A DNA stretch of 17,233 nucleotides from JANQLU01 sp964434955 (GCA_964434955.1 CAYSXI010000112.1:1-17233); one strand, 5' to 3'; positions 5,550 through 14,125 are shown, counted from the first letter of the stretch. Program-made: numbers and translations. The notes: generated by a model not told the origin, from the sequence alone.

Positions 5550-6671
5550 ATGAAATCCAAATCGATCATTTTGCTTGCCGTTTCACTCGGATTTGGACTG
5601 GTTGCCGCTTTCGGAATCAGTCAGGTACTGGGAAGGAATTCAGGAACGGCCGAAGCGCCCCCGCAAAAAATGCAGGAGGTCTTGATCGCCAAGGAAACGA
5701 TCGATCAGTGGTCTGAGTTCAGCGAAGAAAACGTGGTTGTCAAAGAATGGCCGGAAGAATTGGTGCCGGAAGACGCCATCACGACCATGGATGAACTGAA
5801 GGACATGGTCGCTCGAAGCCGCGTTCCCAAGAACAGCCCGCTTCTGATCGACCACACGTTGAACAAAAAAGATTCACAAGATTTGGAGATTCGCCCAGGT
5901 CACCATGTGATCACCATCAGCGTTAACTCCGAGTTGACGTTCGGTGGATTGCTTCAACCGGGCCATCACGTCAACATCATCGCGGTTTTCCAGGCCAAAG
6001 GCAAAAACGGCTTGAACCAGGTATTTTCCAAGACTTTCTTGAAAAACATTCGAGTTTTCGCAATCGATTCTCAAACGGCGATTTCGGAAGAACAGGGCGC
6101 GGCAGCGTCGGCTGCAGTGGTGAGTGTCGAAGTAACGCGGGAACAAGCGGAAAAAATCGTTTTGGTTCAAAGCGTTGCCACATTGCGACTTTCACTGGTC
6201 GGCGAAGAGGGCACCGATGATAGCAATGTGGATCCACTGGACGTCATGACCTTGGCAGACGTTTTTGAAGATAATCGCGATCCACTTGGACAAGCTGTGG
6301 CTCAACAGGCGACTCCCTCCAACGAGGACCCTTCGGACACGGAGTCCGTCAAGCAATCACCGGTTGAAATGATGAATCCCACTCCGGTCGCTCAGACAGC
6401 ACCGAAAGAAAAAGAATTTAAAATGGTCATTCTTGGCCAGTCGGGTGCTCAGACCTACAAATGGCGAAAAGGCGAGGTCCCAACACTCGATAATCCGATG
6501 GCTCAGGGGATGCCACAAAACGGTCCGACCTCACCTCCCCCATCAGAACCCCCCGCAGGGTTTACCGAAATTGGCCCGCCTCAGTCAAAAGATTCCGATC
6601 AGGGAGACTCTGAGGCAGATTCTGGTAATAAGCCCAAAGTCTCTCCGGATGAATTTGACGAAGGCAAATAA
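5550..6671 (+). CDS. cpaB: Flp pilus assembly protein CpaB/RcpC
   Basis: The product is 373 residues. A membrane anchor or uncleaved signal lies at about 4-26 (IILLAVSLGFGLVAAFGI). A SAF-like domain follows (AKETIDQWSEFSEENVVVKE to about residue 108), then the CpaB/RcpC domain with the typical EIRPGHHVITISVN, GGLLQPGHHVNII and FLKNIRVFAID blocks, ending near 225. The last 130 residues or so are low-complexity and rich in Pro, Ser, Glu and Asp, which is longer than in many homologues. In other Tad systems RcpC works in the periplasm with the secretin. A TTG at 5535 is in frame, but ATG 5550 has AAGGA 7 bases upstream and gives a normal N-terminus, so I chose it. Confidence 0.9.
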   Translation: MKSKSIILLAVSLGFGLVAAFGISQVLGRNSGTAEAPPQKMQEVLIAKETIDQWSEFSEENVVVKEWPEELVPEDAITTMDELKDMVARSRVPKNSPLLIDHTLNKKDSQDLEIRPGHHVITISVNSELTFGGLLQPGHHVNIIAVFQAKGKNGLNQVFSKTFLKNIRVFAIDSQTAISEEQGAAASAAVVSVEVTREQAEKIVLVQSVATLRLSLVGEEGTDDSNVDPLDVMTLADVFEDNRDPLGQAVAQQATPSNEDPSDTESVKQSPVEMMNPTPVAQTAPKEKEFKMVILGQSGAQTYKWRKGEVPTLDNPMAQGMPQNGPTSPPPSEPPAGFTEIGPPQSKDSDQGDSEADSGNKPKVSPDEFDEGK

Positions 6672-6722
6672 CGATTATTCACAATGACAGACATGCGAGT
6701 GTTTGTCGGAATCTAACAGAAA

Positions 6723-6758
6723 CGCTGTGCGACGATCAGGATGAGAAGGCGCACAGCG
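6723..6758 (+). other. Perfect 9-bp hairpin between cpaB and cpaC
   Basis: CGCTGTGCG (6723-6731) pairs with CGCACAGCG (6750-6758) across an 18-nt loop. An A/T-rich ATTATTTATT follows. The T content is not continuous, so termination would be weak; mRNA processing or partial attenuation is as likely. An in-frame ATG at 6741 lies inside the loop, which argues against its use as the cpaC start. Confidence 0.5.
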
Positions 6759-6839
6759 ATTATTTATTGGACGGCGCACCGAATCGGTTGCTCCCTCGCG
6801 ATATTCCCGCCGATTCACTACCGGAAAAGGACTTCAAGG

Positions 6840-8594
6840 ATGAAGACTTCTCACTTCACGTCATGCGTGATTGCTTTGACATTTGCATTGGGTGCGTTCG
6901 TTGAAACGACACTTGCGCAAACCAGCGGAAAATTCTCAGAAGGTCGATTCAAAGTCAGTCGTTCCGTGGACGAACTTGAATTGATCTCCGGCGAAACAAA
7001 GCGACTTGAGTTCGATTACGACATTCCGGATATCCACGTCGAGAATGACACCATCGTTCGCGTTCGGCCTGTTGCCGCGAACGCAATCTTGATTGTTGGT
7101 GTTCGTACCGGCGTCACCGCGATCACTGTTTCCGATGCGGATGGCAAACTGCAACACGTGCAGATCCAGGTCGTTGGTGACGCACGGGAGTTGCAGCGAA
7201 CGTTGTCGAAAGAATTTCCTTCGTCAAACGTTCGAGCGATTCCAATGAAGCAAGGCGTCATGTTGACCGGAACCATTGGCAACCCGGACGATATTGCACC
7301 GATCATGGAATTGGCTGCTGATTACTTTCCCGCTCGCGTGATCAACCGAACCGTCATCGACGGCTCGCAAATGGTCGCGATCGAAGTCAAGGTTTACGAA
7401 GTTTCCCGCACCAAGCTACGAAGAATGGGTGTCGATTGGGCCGCCATCTCTCACGACGTCAATCTTCGTAGCAGCATCGCGGGTGTGATTTCTCAGCTTT
7501 CGGCAAGTCCTGGTACGATCCCAACCGCGGGCGCCGCTAATATCACCTTTGGTGTCCTTTCCGGAAACAATCAGTTCCAGTCTTTCATCGATACCCTGGA
7601 ACAACGTGACATCGCGAAATTGATGGACCAGCCCACTTTGGTTGCCATCAACGGCCGTGCGGCCGAGTTCCTTTCCGGTGGTGAAATTCCAATCCAAGTT
7701 GCAAGTGGTCTCGGTACCAACTCGGTCGAGTTCCGACCCTTCGGTACTCGCTTGGACCTGGTTCCGAAAATTCTCGGCAACGGTCGAATCCGATTGGAAA
7801 TTCGTGCTGAAGTTTCAGAAGTCGCGAACGACTTGAGTAATGGTAGTGGTGTCCCCGGTTTCCGTGTTCGCCGTGTGAACACAGCGGTCGCGATGAGTGC
7901 TGGCCATACGTTGGCACTCGCCGGTGACTATCGAGAAGAGGAAGAAGCCCAAGTTCGCGGAATCCCCTACTTGCTGAATCTGCCTGCAATCGGATTGGGC
8001 TTCCGCCGCGAACAAGATACTCGAAACGAAACCGAATTGGTCTTCTTGATCAAGCCACGATTCGTTGGCGAAGTCACCGACGAACAACTTCCTTCGCCTC
8101 AGCTTGGTCGACAAACCACGTCTCCCAGCAACGGTGAACTTTACCTGAAGGGTTACATCGAAGTTCCCAACTGTGGCAACGACTGCCCAACTTCGCAGTT
8201 CAACCCACAAGCGAATCTGCAAAACTTCAACAGCATGATTCACACCAAGGCGAAGAAACGACACCAGATCTCGGACCAGTTCAATCCAGCTCCTTTGCGA
8301 TCAGGAACGCCGGCTCGAAACAGTGGATTTTCAACCCCGGCAAAGGCAAACTCGGGACAGTTCCAGGCTCCAAGCCAAAAGCAGGTACCAGCCAACCATC
8401 AGGGAAGCGTTCAACCGCAGCGTTTCCGAACAGGATTTGGTTATCCCAATCAGAACGCATCCTACTCGATCGGTGACAAAAAGAACGAAATCAGCTACTC
8501 GCTGCCCCGTTTCAGATCGAACAAGTGGAATAATTCGAAAAGCTGGAATTATCGTCAAGCGTCAAATCCAGTGAATGGGCAACGAAGATACTAG
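6840..8594 (+). CDS. cpaC: Tad pilus outer-membrane secretin CpaC/RcpA
   Basis: The product is 584 residues from ATG 6840, which has AAAAGGA 8 bases upstream and begins a clean signal peptide (MKTSHFTSC...FVETTLA|Q, residues 1-26). An earlier in-frame ATG (6741) would put 33 non-signal residues in front, so I rejected it. Order of parts: an N-terminal pilus/secretin domain (about 33-115, with the KRLEFDYDIPDI and ITVSDADGK blocks), a BON-like segment (about 118-170), then the type II/III secretin domain (about 180-420, with LMDQPTLVAINGRAAEFLSGG and VNTAVAMSAGHTLALAG). This should form the outer-membrane pore for the pilus. The last 150 residues or so are rich in Asn, Gln, Ser and Pro and are unlike the catalogue secretins; they may be a surface or wall-facing extension. 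Confidence 0.92.
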   Translation: MKTSHFTSCVIALTFALGAFVETTLAQTSGKFSEGRFKVSRSVDELELISGETKRLEFDYDIPDIHVENDTIVRVRPVAANAILIVGVRTGVTAITVSDADGKLQHVQIQVVGDARELQRTLSKEFPSSNVRAIPMKQGVMLTGTIGNPDDIAPIMELAADYFPARVINRTVIDGSQMVAIEVKVYEVSRTKLRRMGVDWAAISHDVNLRSSIAGVISQLSASPGTIPTAGAANITFGVLSGNNQFQSFIDTLEQRDIAKLMDQPTLVAINGRAAEFLSGGEIPIQVASGLGTNSVEFRPFGTRLDLVPKILGNGRIRLEIRAEVSEVANDLSNGSGVPGFRVRRVNTAVAMSAGHTLALAGDYREEEEAQVRGIPYLLNLPAIGLGFRREQDTRNETELVFLIKPRFVGEVTDEQLPSPQLGRQTTSPSNGELYLKGYIEVPNCGNDCPTSQFNPQANLQNFNSMIHTKAKKRHQISDQFNPAPLRSGTPARNSGFSTPAKANSGQFQAPSQKQVPANHQGSVQPQRFRTGFGYPNQNASYSIGDKKNEISYSLPRFRSNKWNNSKSWNYRQASNPVNGQRRY

Positions 8595-8678
8595 TTTCTT
8601 CGTCAGGTCAAACTTTTGGGCAACTGTGACCTACACTTTTGAGTTAGCATCCCCAAATATTGTCTCGGAATTCAATCG

Positions 8679-9875
8679 ATGAGTGGAACAACACGTATTG
8701 CGGTTTGCGACCCGAACGAAGCTACGCGTGAAGTCCTTAAAAAATACCTTCTGGGTATGGACAACATCTGGCTGGAAGCGGATTGCTCGCGGTACGACTT
8801 TTTCACCGACATCGTGACTCAGACCACTCCGGATGTCGGAATCATTAATCTTGATTCCGACCCGGAAACGGCTCTTCAGATTGTTGAATCGATCAACCAA
8901 ACCCACTCGTCCTGTGCGTTGATTGTGATCAGCTCGAGTTCCGAAGGTCAGCTGATTTTGCGAGCCGTCCGCGCCGGCGCTCGCGAGTTTCTCAGTTGGC
9001 CTTTGAAAATCGAAGATCTGATCGCGGCCATGGACCGGGTTTCAACCGGCGGCTCCAGTGGCAAGAAAGCCAAGTCGGGATCGACGATCGCCGTCTGCGG
9101 AGCTTCCGGTGGAGTCGGGACGACCTCGATTGCCGTCAATATGGCCTGTGCTTTGGCCAGCGCCCAGGAACGGAATGTGGTCTTGGTCGATCTCGATGTT
9201 TCCTTGGGGGATGCCGACGTTTTCCTGGATACCATTCCCGAGTACACCTTGCTCGATGTGGCACAAAACATTTCAAGACTTGACCTTTCGCTTTTGCGGA
9301 AGTCGCTGACCAAACACGAGACCGGAACCTACTTGCTTCCTCGTCCCGTGCAGCTTCAGGATGTTGAAACGATTACGCACGAGAATTTCAACCGCGTCCT
9401 CAGCCTGCTGAAGGCTTCGTTTTCGCACCTCGTGATTGACTTGTCCAAGTCCTATAACAAGCTCGACATGACCGCTTTGGATTCGGCGGATCATATTGTT
9501 CTTGTCACACAGCTCGACTTGCCTTGCTTGCGAAATGTCGTGCGACTGTTGATGTCGTTTGAGAACTACGAGGGCCTTGTCGACAAAGTCAAGATCGTTG
9601 TAAATCGATCGGGACTCGACAAAACCCAAATTGGTTTGAAGAAGGCCGAAGAGACCATTGGACGCGAAGTCTTTTGGCAGATCCCCAACAACTACAGCGT
9701 TGTCTCCGAAGGCCGAAACAACGGTGTCCCCCTGGTCAACCTCGCGCCCAAAGCCAACGTGACATTGACCATCGCGGAATTGGCCGAGAAAATCTGCAGC
9801 GACGCTGATCCTGCCGAGCCAAAGCCTGAAGCCGAGAAAAGCAAGAAAGGCCTATTCAGCTTCCTCAGCAAGTAG
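8679..9875 (+). CDS. cpaE: CpaE/TadZ-like pilus localisation ATPase with degenerate receiver
   Basis: This 398-residue protein has a receiver-like domain at 4-122 and a MinD/ParA-like ATPase domain at about 134-375. In other Tad systems CpaE/TadZ marks the pole and recruits the pilus machinery. The receiver has Asn57 where the phospho-acceptor Asp is expected (PDVGIIN), and the conserved Lys is replaced (SWPLK), so phosphorylation is unlikely. The deviant Walker A is GASGGVGTTS (141-150). Both lysines of the canonical KGGVGKT are missing, which is common in this family (ARGGVGAT). Acidic Walker-type residues remain (VLVDLD near 168-173, VIDLS near 252-256). The C-terminus is charged (KPEAEKSKKG). 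It is the last pilus gene here; the TadA/CpaF motor and TadB/TadC do not follow. Confidence 0.88.
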   Translation: MSGTTRIAVCDPNEATREVLKKYLLGMDNIWLEADCSRYDFFTDIVTQTTPDVGIINLDSDPETALQIVESINQTHSSCALIVISSSSEGQLILRAVRAGAREFLSWPLKIEDLIAAMDRVSTGGSSGKKAKSGSTIAVCGASGGVGTTSIAVNMACALASAQERNVVLVDLDVSLGDADVFLDTIPEYTLLDVAQNISRLDLSLLRKSLTKHETGTYLLPRPVQLQDVETITHENFNRVLSLLKASFSHLVIDLSKSYNKLDMTALDSADHIVLVTQLDLPCLRNVVRLLMSFENYEGLVDKVKIVVNRSGLDKTQIGLKKAEETIGREVFWQIPNNYSVVSEGRNNGVPLVNLAPKANVTLTIAELAEKICSDADPAEPKPEAEKSKKGLFSFLSK

Positions 9876-9971
9876 CCATTTCGATCCTCGAAAAAAGGAT
9901 GCCGCTGGGAATTTGATTTCGCATTCGTTATCGTGATTGGAGCAAGTATGCTTCTGATCAGGAAAACATCG

Positions 9972-10766
9972 ATGAAATCAACGCCACGCCTGCTTTTACT
10001 GGGCCTGATCCTGCCAATTCTTTTTCTTTTTGAATCCAACTCGGCCACGGGTCAATGTTGCCGTGCCCGGCGATTCATGCCCCTCCAAAATATTTGCCGT
10101 TTGCGAACCGCAATTCCTTTGCTTCGACGAAGCCAGTGCGAACCATGCCTGGTCTCTCCCCCATGCGAATCAGACACGTCGCCCTTGTCTCCGTCTCCCG
10201 TTTCGCCGCCCAAAACCAGACTCTTTGACGGTTCGTCTCTGAAAGGTTGGACGAAAACTCAATTTGGCGGCGAAGGCGAAATCAGCGTCGAGGATGGTGC
10301 CGTTATTTTGGACATGGGTGTTGGCCTGACTGGGATTCACTTGAAAGACGCAGACACCAAAACGGACAACTATGAATTGTTTGTCTCAGCCAAACGGGTT
10401 GAAGGCGAAGACATGGTTTGCGGTATCACCTTTCCCGTGGGCGATCAGTTTTGTTCGCTCATTGTAGGCGGCTGGGGCGGAAGTACCGTCGGGATTTCGA
10501 GCATCGACAATCGTGACGCCTCAGACAACGAAACCACCAAGATCATGAAGATCGAGCACAGTCGCTGGTATCAAATTCGAATCCAAGTAACCGGCGATCA
10601 GCTGACATGTTGGTTGGACAAGGAGAAAATTGTCGACCTCAACATTAAGGGTAAAAAGCTTTCATTGCGGGGCGACTGCGACTTGGCAAAACCGATCGGC
10701 ATTTTCTCGTTTGGAACGAAGGTCGCAATCAAAGACATCTTCGTTCGGGATTTCAAAAAACCATAA
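9972..10766 (+). CDS. Secreted DUF1080 (3-keto-disaccharide hydrolase-like) protein
   Basis: The product is 264 residues from ATG 9972 (AGGA 8 bases upstream). This gives a compact signal peptide (MKSTPRLLLLGLILPILFLF..SATG). ATG 9948 with GGAG upstream is also possible. After a Cys-rich stretch (Cys 29, 30, 42, 56, 59 and 65) and a Ser/Pro linker (66-81), the DUF1080 domain starts at the hallmark LFDGSSLKGW (84-93) and runs to the end. The family has a concanavalin-like fold, and some members act on keto-glycosides. Planctomycetes have many copies, so the substrate cannot be named. It is followed after 13 bases by the tRNA deaminase gene and is probably co-transcribed with it. The Cys-rich segment is unusual and could be a disulfide module. 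Confidence 0.85.
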   Translation: MKSTPRLLLLGLILPILFLFESNSATGQCCRARRFMPLQNICRLRTAIPLLRRSQCEPCLVSPPCESDTSPLSPSPVSPPKTRLFDGSSLKGWTKTQFGGEGEISVEDGAVILDMGVGLTGIHLKDADTKTDNYELFVSAKRVEGEDMVCGITFPVGDQFCSLIVGGWGGSTVGISSIDNRDASDNETTKIMKIEHSRWYQIRIQVTGDQLTCWLDKEKIVDLNIKGKKLSLRGDCDLAKPIGIFSFGTKVAIKDIFVRDFKKP

Positions 10767-10779
10767 CCTTGAAACGCGC

Positions 10780-11283
10780 ATGATTTTCCCTTCCAACGAA
10801 AACGAGATAGCCGATGACCTGGAACCGCATCAGCATTTCATGCGCATGGCGTTACGAGAGGCAGAGGCAGCAGCGGAAGAAGACGAGGTTCCCGTCGGAG
10901 CAGTGATCGTTCATGAAGGGCGGGTGATTGGCGCTGCGCACAATCAACGAATTCAATTGCGCGATCCAACCGCCCATGCGGAAATGCTCGCCATCACTCA
11001 GGCTGCCGAGGCGATCGGGGATTGGCGGCTTGAGAACTGTTTGTTGTTTGTCACCCTGGAGCCATGCCCGATGTGCGCGGGTGCAATTGTTCAGGCCCGA
11101 ATTCCGTTTGTTGTTTTCGGCGCTTCTGACCCGAAAGCCGGTGCGGTTCACTCCCTCTATCAAATGTTGAATGACGAACGTCTCAATCACCGTTGTGAAG
11201 TGATGGGCGGAGTGCTCGCCGAAGAATGCGGTTTGATACTGACGGAGTTTTTTAAGCGGAAACGCGCCGAAGGAAAGAAATAA
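10780..11283 (+). CDS. tadA: tRNA-specific adenosine deaminase TadA
   Basis: This 167-residue zinc enzyme deaminates A34 to inosine in the anticodon of tRNA-Arg(ACG). The catalytic set is complete: His66-Ala-Glu68 (zinc ligand and proton shuttle) and PCPMC with Cys96 and Cys99. Other family blocks are EVPVGAVIV (36-44), ENCLLFVTLEPC (85-96) and FGASDPKAGAVHS near 113-125. ATG 10780 aligns with the usual N-terminus, with the FMRMALREAE helix about 20 residues in. A longer frame extends upstream into DUF1080 but is out of family. It should not be confused with the pilus ATPase that shares the symbol. Confidence 0.94.
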   Translation: MIFPSNENEIADDLEPHQHFMRMALREAEAAAEEDEVPVGAVIVHEGRVIGAAHNQRIQLRDPTAHAEMLAITQAAEAIGDWRLENCLLFVTLEPCPMCAGAIVQARIPFVVFGASDPKAGAVHSLYQMLNDERLNHRCEVMGGVLAEECGLILTEFFKRKRAEGKK

Positions 11284-11305
11284 ATGCGGTCGCGTCAACT
11301 CGAGG

Positions 11306-11334
11306 TTTTATGGGCATTCCGTTACCGCTAAAAT
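11306..11334 (+). promoter_or_regulatory. Weak candidate promoter for the polyamine operon
   Basis: TAAAAT (11329-11334) is a good -10 element. At 17 bases upstream lies TTTTAT (11306-11311), a poor -35. It is placed 78 bases before the SpeD start in the 129-base gap after tadA. No terminator separates tadA from speD, so read-through is also possible. Confidence 0.22.
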
Positions 11335-11412
11335 GTTTACTCGGCAAGAAATCAGATTTGGCGTCGAATAAGATTCGCCTCTTGACCATCCGCTTGCCCA
11401 AGGAATGCCAAA

Positions 11413-11802
11413 TTGTTAGGAACTCACGAACTCGTCGACTTTTGGGGATGCCGCGATCTTTCGATCGACCAATGGCGGGAACTCTTGAAGCGGGCCGTGG
11501 ATGCATCCGGAACGACGCTGGTCGACTTGCGAATCGAACCTTTTCAGCCGAAAGGCTTGACGGCTTTTTGCCTGTTGGCGGAATCACATTTGGCCGTGCA
11601 TACCTGGCCGGAAGAAGATTATATCGCGATCGATTTGTTTACTTGCGGAGATTCGGTTTCGCCAGATCGTGCGATTGATGTCTTGCTGGCGGAGCTGGAA
11701 CCAGAAAAGATTGCCCGAGAAACGAAACAGCGGGGAGTCCTTTCCCGCGCCGGTGGCGCATCGGAACGGAACCCCAAATCGAAATCGGGGGCGGTGGGAT
11801 GA
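11413..11802 (+). CDS. speD: S-adenosylmethionine decarboxylase proenzyme (SpeD/SpeH, bacterial class 1B type)
   Basis: This 129-residue pyruvoyl enzyme makes decarboxylated AdoMet, the aminopropyl donor for polyamines. Self-cleavage is expected at Glu57|Ser58 in AESHLAVHTWPE. Ser58, His63 and Cys78 (FTCGD) keep exactly the spacing of the Thermotoga enzyme's Ser63, His68 and Cys83, so it should be active. The start is TTG 11413 with AAGGA 8 bases upstream. The only nearby ATG (11405) is in another frame and stops after four codons. The last 20 residues or so are basic and probably disordered. Its TGA overlaps the ATG of the next gene (ATGA), which suggests translational coupling. It heads a five-gene unit ending in a spermidine-synthase-like membrane enzyme. 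Confidence 0.93.
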   Translation: MLGTHELVDFWGCRDLSIDQWRELLKRAVDASGTTLVDLRIEPFQPKGLTAFCLLAESHLAVHTWPEEDYIAIDLFTCGDSVSPDRAIDVLLAELEPEKIARETKQRGVLSRAGGASERNPKSKSGAVG

Positions 11803-13802
11803 GTCAGATGAAGGCCGTTTCTTGCCCGTCATGCGGGGGTGACATCGAGGTCGCAACACTCGCAACTTGTTCGGCAACCTGCCCCTACTGTGAAAGCCGG
11901 GTGATCGTCAACCAAGCGGCAATCGAGGCACGGGGCAAGATGTCATTGCTCGCCGAATTGCCCTCCTGTTTGTCGGTCGGATGGCCGGCGGAAGTCGACG
12001 GTCGCCAAATCGAGGTGCTGGGGCGAATTCAATACAAATACAATTCCGGCATCTGGGACGAATGGTGGATCCAGTATGTCGACGACGAATCCTACGCCTG
12101 GATTAGCCAGGACGAAGGGCGGTACATGCTTGAGACACCGCTCGAAACGTCGATCAATTCCGAGCTGTTTGATCAAGTCGATCCGGGCGAACCCGTGACG
12201 CTCGCGGGCCACAATTTTTTCGTGCAGGAAGTCGGTGAAGCGGTCATGGTTGGTATGCAGGGCCAACTCCCCTTCAATGTCGACCCGGACGAGATCATGC
12301 GATTTATCGATCTCACGGACAACAAACGCAAGCTGACAATCGAACTTTTTGCCGACGGCAGCCAGGAAGTTTTCTTCGGGCAATACCTGAACAAGAACAA
12401 GTTGCGATCCTATGAAGATGGGGAAGTCGAGGCCACAAGTCCGCTCGTAAAACTCTACGGACCACCTGACTTCCAAAATCCCGAACACCCCATCATCTCC
12501 GCGAGCGAAGGCGTTCAGCTGCAAACGGTTGCTTGTCCGAGTTGCGGCGGCTCGGTCGATGTCGACAGCCAGGATGGAATCGCGATGGTGACTTGCGGTT
12601 ACTGCGGGAGCGGTTTGGACGTCACGGTTCCCGGCACGGCGAATCTGCTTTACCGGGCACAGAAAACGGAAATCAAGATTCCCATTCCCTTGGGCGCAAC
12701 CGGAACGTTGATGGGCGAAACCTATCGGGTTGCAGGAAGGGTCCGATATGTCCAGGTGGATGAAGGCGTTAAGTACTACTGGACATCGTGTCAGCTGATC
12801 AATCTTGGAAAAGGCGAAAATGCTTTTCTGGAATACGAGAATGGTCATTGGTGCCTTTTTACACCTCTGCAAAAATCTGCCGTTCAGAAGAATCCCAAAT
12901 ACCTCAATCGCGGCGGATCGTTTTCTCACTTCGGGCAGTCGTACAAAGTATTCGAAAATGACAAATGCACGATCGATTGCATTGACGGTGAACTAACCTG
13001 GGTCGCGCGGGTCGGTGATTTCTTGCGATTCATGGACGCTGTGCGACCTCCGCAGATGTTAAGTGCGGAATGGAACAACCAGGAAATTGAATGGTCCATG
13101 GGCCGATACCTGAAGCGCGAACAAGTCATCGATGCATTTCAACTTGACGCATCCAAGGTGCCAAATTCCACGGGCGTCCATCCTGCCCAGCCTTTTGAGT
13201 CGAACTTCAATCAGAAATTCAAAGCCGGAATCGGCGCCGCGGTTGGTGTTTTCATGGCCCTGATGTTCCTGTTCGCCTGGACCAAATCGGGCACCGTGGT
13301 TCTCAAAAATACGCGGGTTCAATCGTCACGCTACACGGCGGACGCGGGGTACATCAGCCCGGAATTCGAAATTCCTTCGGGTACCCATATTTGCAAACTT
13401 ACGGCATCCTCCAACGGCCTGAACAATCAGTGGGTCTCGTATTCGGTCGCCTTCATTGATGAAGACGAAAAAGTCCTGACCGATGCCGAATCAACGGTCG
13501 AATATTATTCAGGAACGGAAGGTGGTGAAAGTTGGTCAGAAGGGTCCAAGTCGAAGTATGTCATGGTTCGGCTCGTCGGCCCCAAAAAATATCGCGTCAA
13601 TATCTTTGGCGAAGCGGGTTCCTGGTCGAGGGCCGGAGGGGACCGCAAAATTTCCGGCGGTCCCGATTTGAATATTGAAATTAGAAGAAATGTTGGCGTG
13701 GCTCGATACTATTTCATTGGGATGATCCTCGCGTTCATTTACCCGGTGTACCGGTTAGTGCGCTGGATCTCATTCCGTTCGACGAAATGGAATGACGGCT
13801 AA
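11799..13802 (+). CDS. Double zinc-ribbon, double DUF4178 membrane protein
   Basis: The protein has 667 residues. An N-terminal zinc ribbon (Cys9, Cys12, Cys28, Cys31) is followed by a DUF4178 domain at about 57-215, with the blocks WDEWWIQYVDDESYAWISQDEGRY. A second ribbon (Cys246, Cys249, Cys266, Cys269) and a second DUF4178 follow at about 292-450 (YYWTSCQLIN, FLEYENGHWCLFTPL). Then come a transmembrane helix (about 475-494), a beta-rich domain (about 497-632) probably outside the cytoplasm, and a second helix (about 636-655). The duplication suggests an internal ribbon-DUF4178 unit. DUF4178 genes are known to sit beside DUF350 and SpeD/SpeE-like genes. The biochemical role is unknown; a cytoplasmic sensor or scaffold anchored to the membrane fits the layout. 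It starts in the ATGA overlap with speD. Confidence 0.88.
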   Translation: MSQMKAVSCPSCGGDIEVATLATCSATCPYCESRVIVNQAAIEARGKMSLLAELPSCLSVGWPAEVDGRQIEVLGRIQYKYNSGIWDEWWIQYVDDESYAWISQDEGRYMLETPLETSINSELFDQVDPGEPVTLAGHNFFVQEVGEAVMVGMQGQLPFNVDPDEIMRFIDLTDNKRKLTIELFADGSQEVFFGQYLNKNKLRSYEDGEVEATSPLVKLYGPPDFQNPEHPIISASEGVQLQTVACPSCGGSVDVDSQDGIAMVTCGYCGSGLDVTVPGTANLLYRAQKTEIKIPIPLGATGTLMGETYRVAGRVRYVQVDEGVKYYWTSCQLINLGKGENAFLEYENGHWCLFTPLQKSAVQKNPKYLNRGGSFSHFGQSYKVFENDKCTIDCIDGELTWVARVGDFLRFMDAVRPPQMLSAEWNNQEIEWSMGRYLKREQVIDAFQLDASKVPNSTGVHPAQPFESNFNQKFKAGIGAAVGVFMALMFLFAWTKSGTVVLKNTRVQSSRYTADAGYISPEFEIPSGTHICKLTASSNGLNNQWVSYSVAFIDEDEKVLTDAESTVEYYSGTEGGESWSEGSKSKYVMVRLVGPKKYRVNIFGEAGSWSRAGGDRKISGGPDLNIEIRRNVGVARYYFIGMILAFIYPVYRLVRWISFRSTKWNDG

Positions 13803-13850
13803 AACGAGTTCACGATGTCAAACCAAAAACCAAACGAGTGAGTAGACAAA

Positions 13851-14036
13851 ATGAAATCAATTTCATGGTCTTCGATTGTTTTCGTTTCGACCTTGCTGCT
13901 GATGTCCGGCGTCATTTGCATGATGTCGGCACGGGGCGCGTTTCTGCCACGAGCGGACGAAAACAGTGAATTGTCGTTGCGGAACGTCAAAAACCGACGG
14001 ACGCATTTCTTTACTTACCATTCGTTTGGAAAGTAG
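13851..14036 (+). CDS. 61-residue membrane or exported peptide of the polyamine operon
   Basis: ATG 13851 to TAG 14036. The N-terminal 28 residues are hydrophobic after a short polar start (SIVFVSTLLLMSGVICMM), so it is either a signal peptide or a single membrane anchor. The rest is polar and basic, ending RRTHFFTYHSFGK. The gene lies between the DUF4178 and DUF350 genes on the same strand, 48 bases after the former and 89 before the latter, with a poor ribosome site. I know no family for it. Small membrane peptides at this place occur in related operons as far as I recall, but I cannot verify homology. Confidence 0.65.
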   Translation: MKSISWSSIVFVSTLLLMSGVICMMSARGAFLPRADENSELSLRNVKNRRTHFFTYHSFGK

Positions 14037-14125
14037 CAGCGTCGGCCAAAGGGCTGGTGGTAGTCGAGACCATCCATCAACCATGGAAGTTCGGCCAACG
14101 AAATCAATATTAGTGGAGAATCAAA

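Noticed and set aside
11943..12929. Minus-strand frame of 328 codons inside the DUF4178 gene
   Set aside because: It is long but antisense to a gene with clear domains, and the translation is compositionally unlike a protein family.
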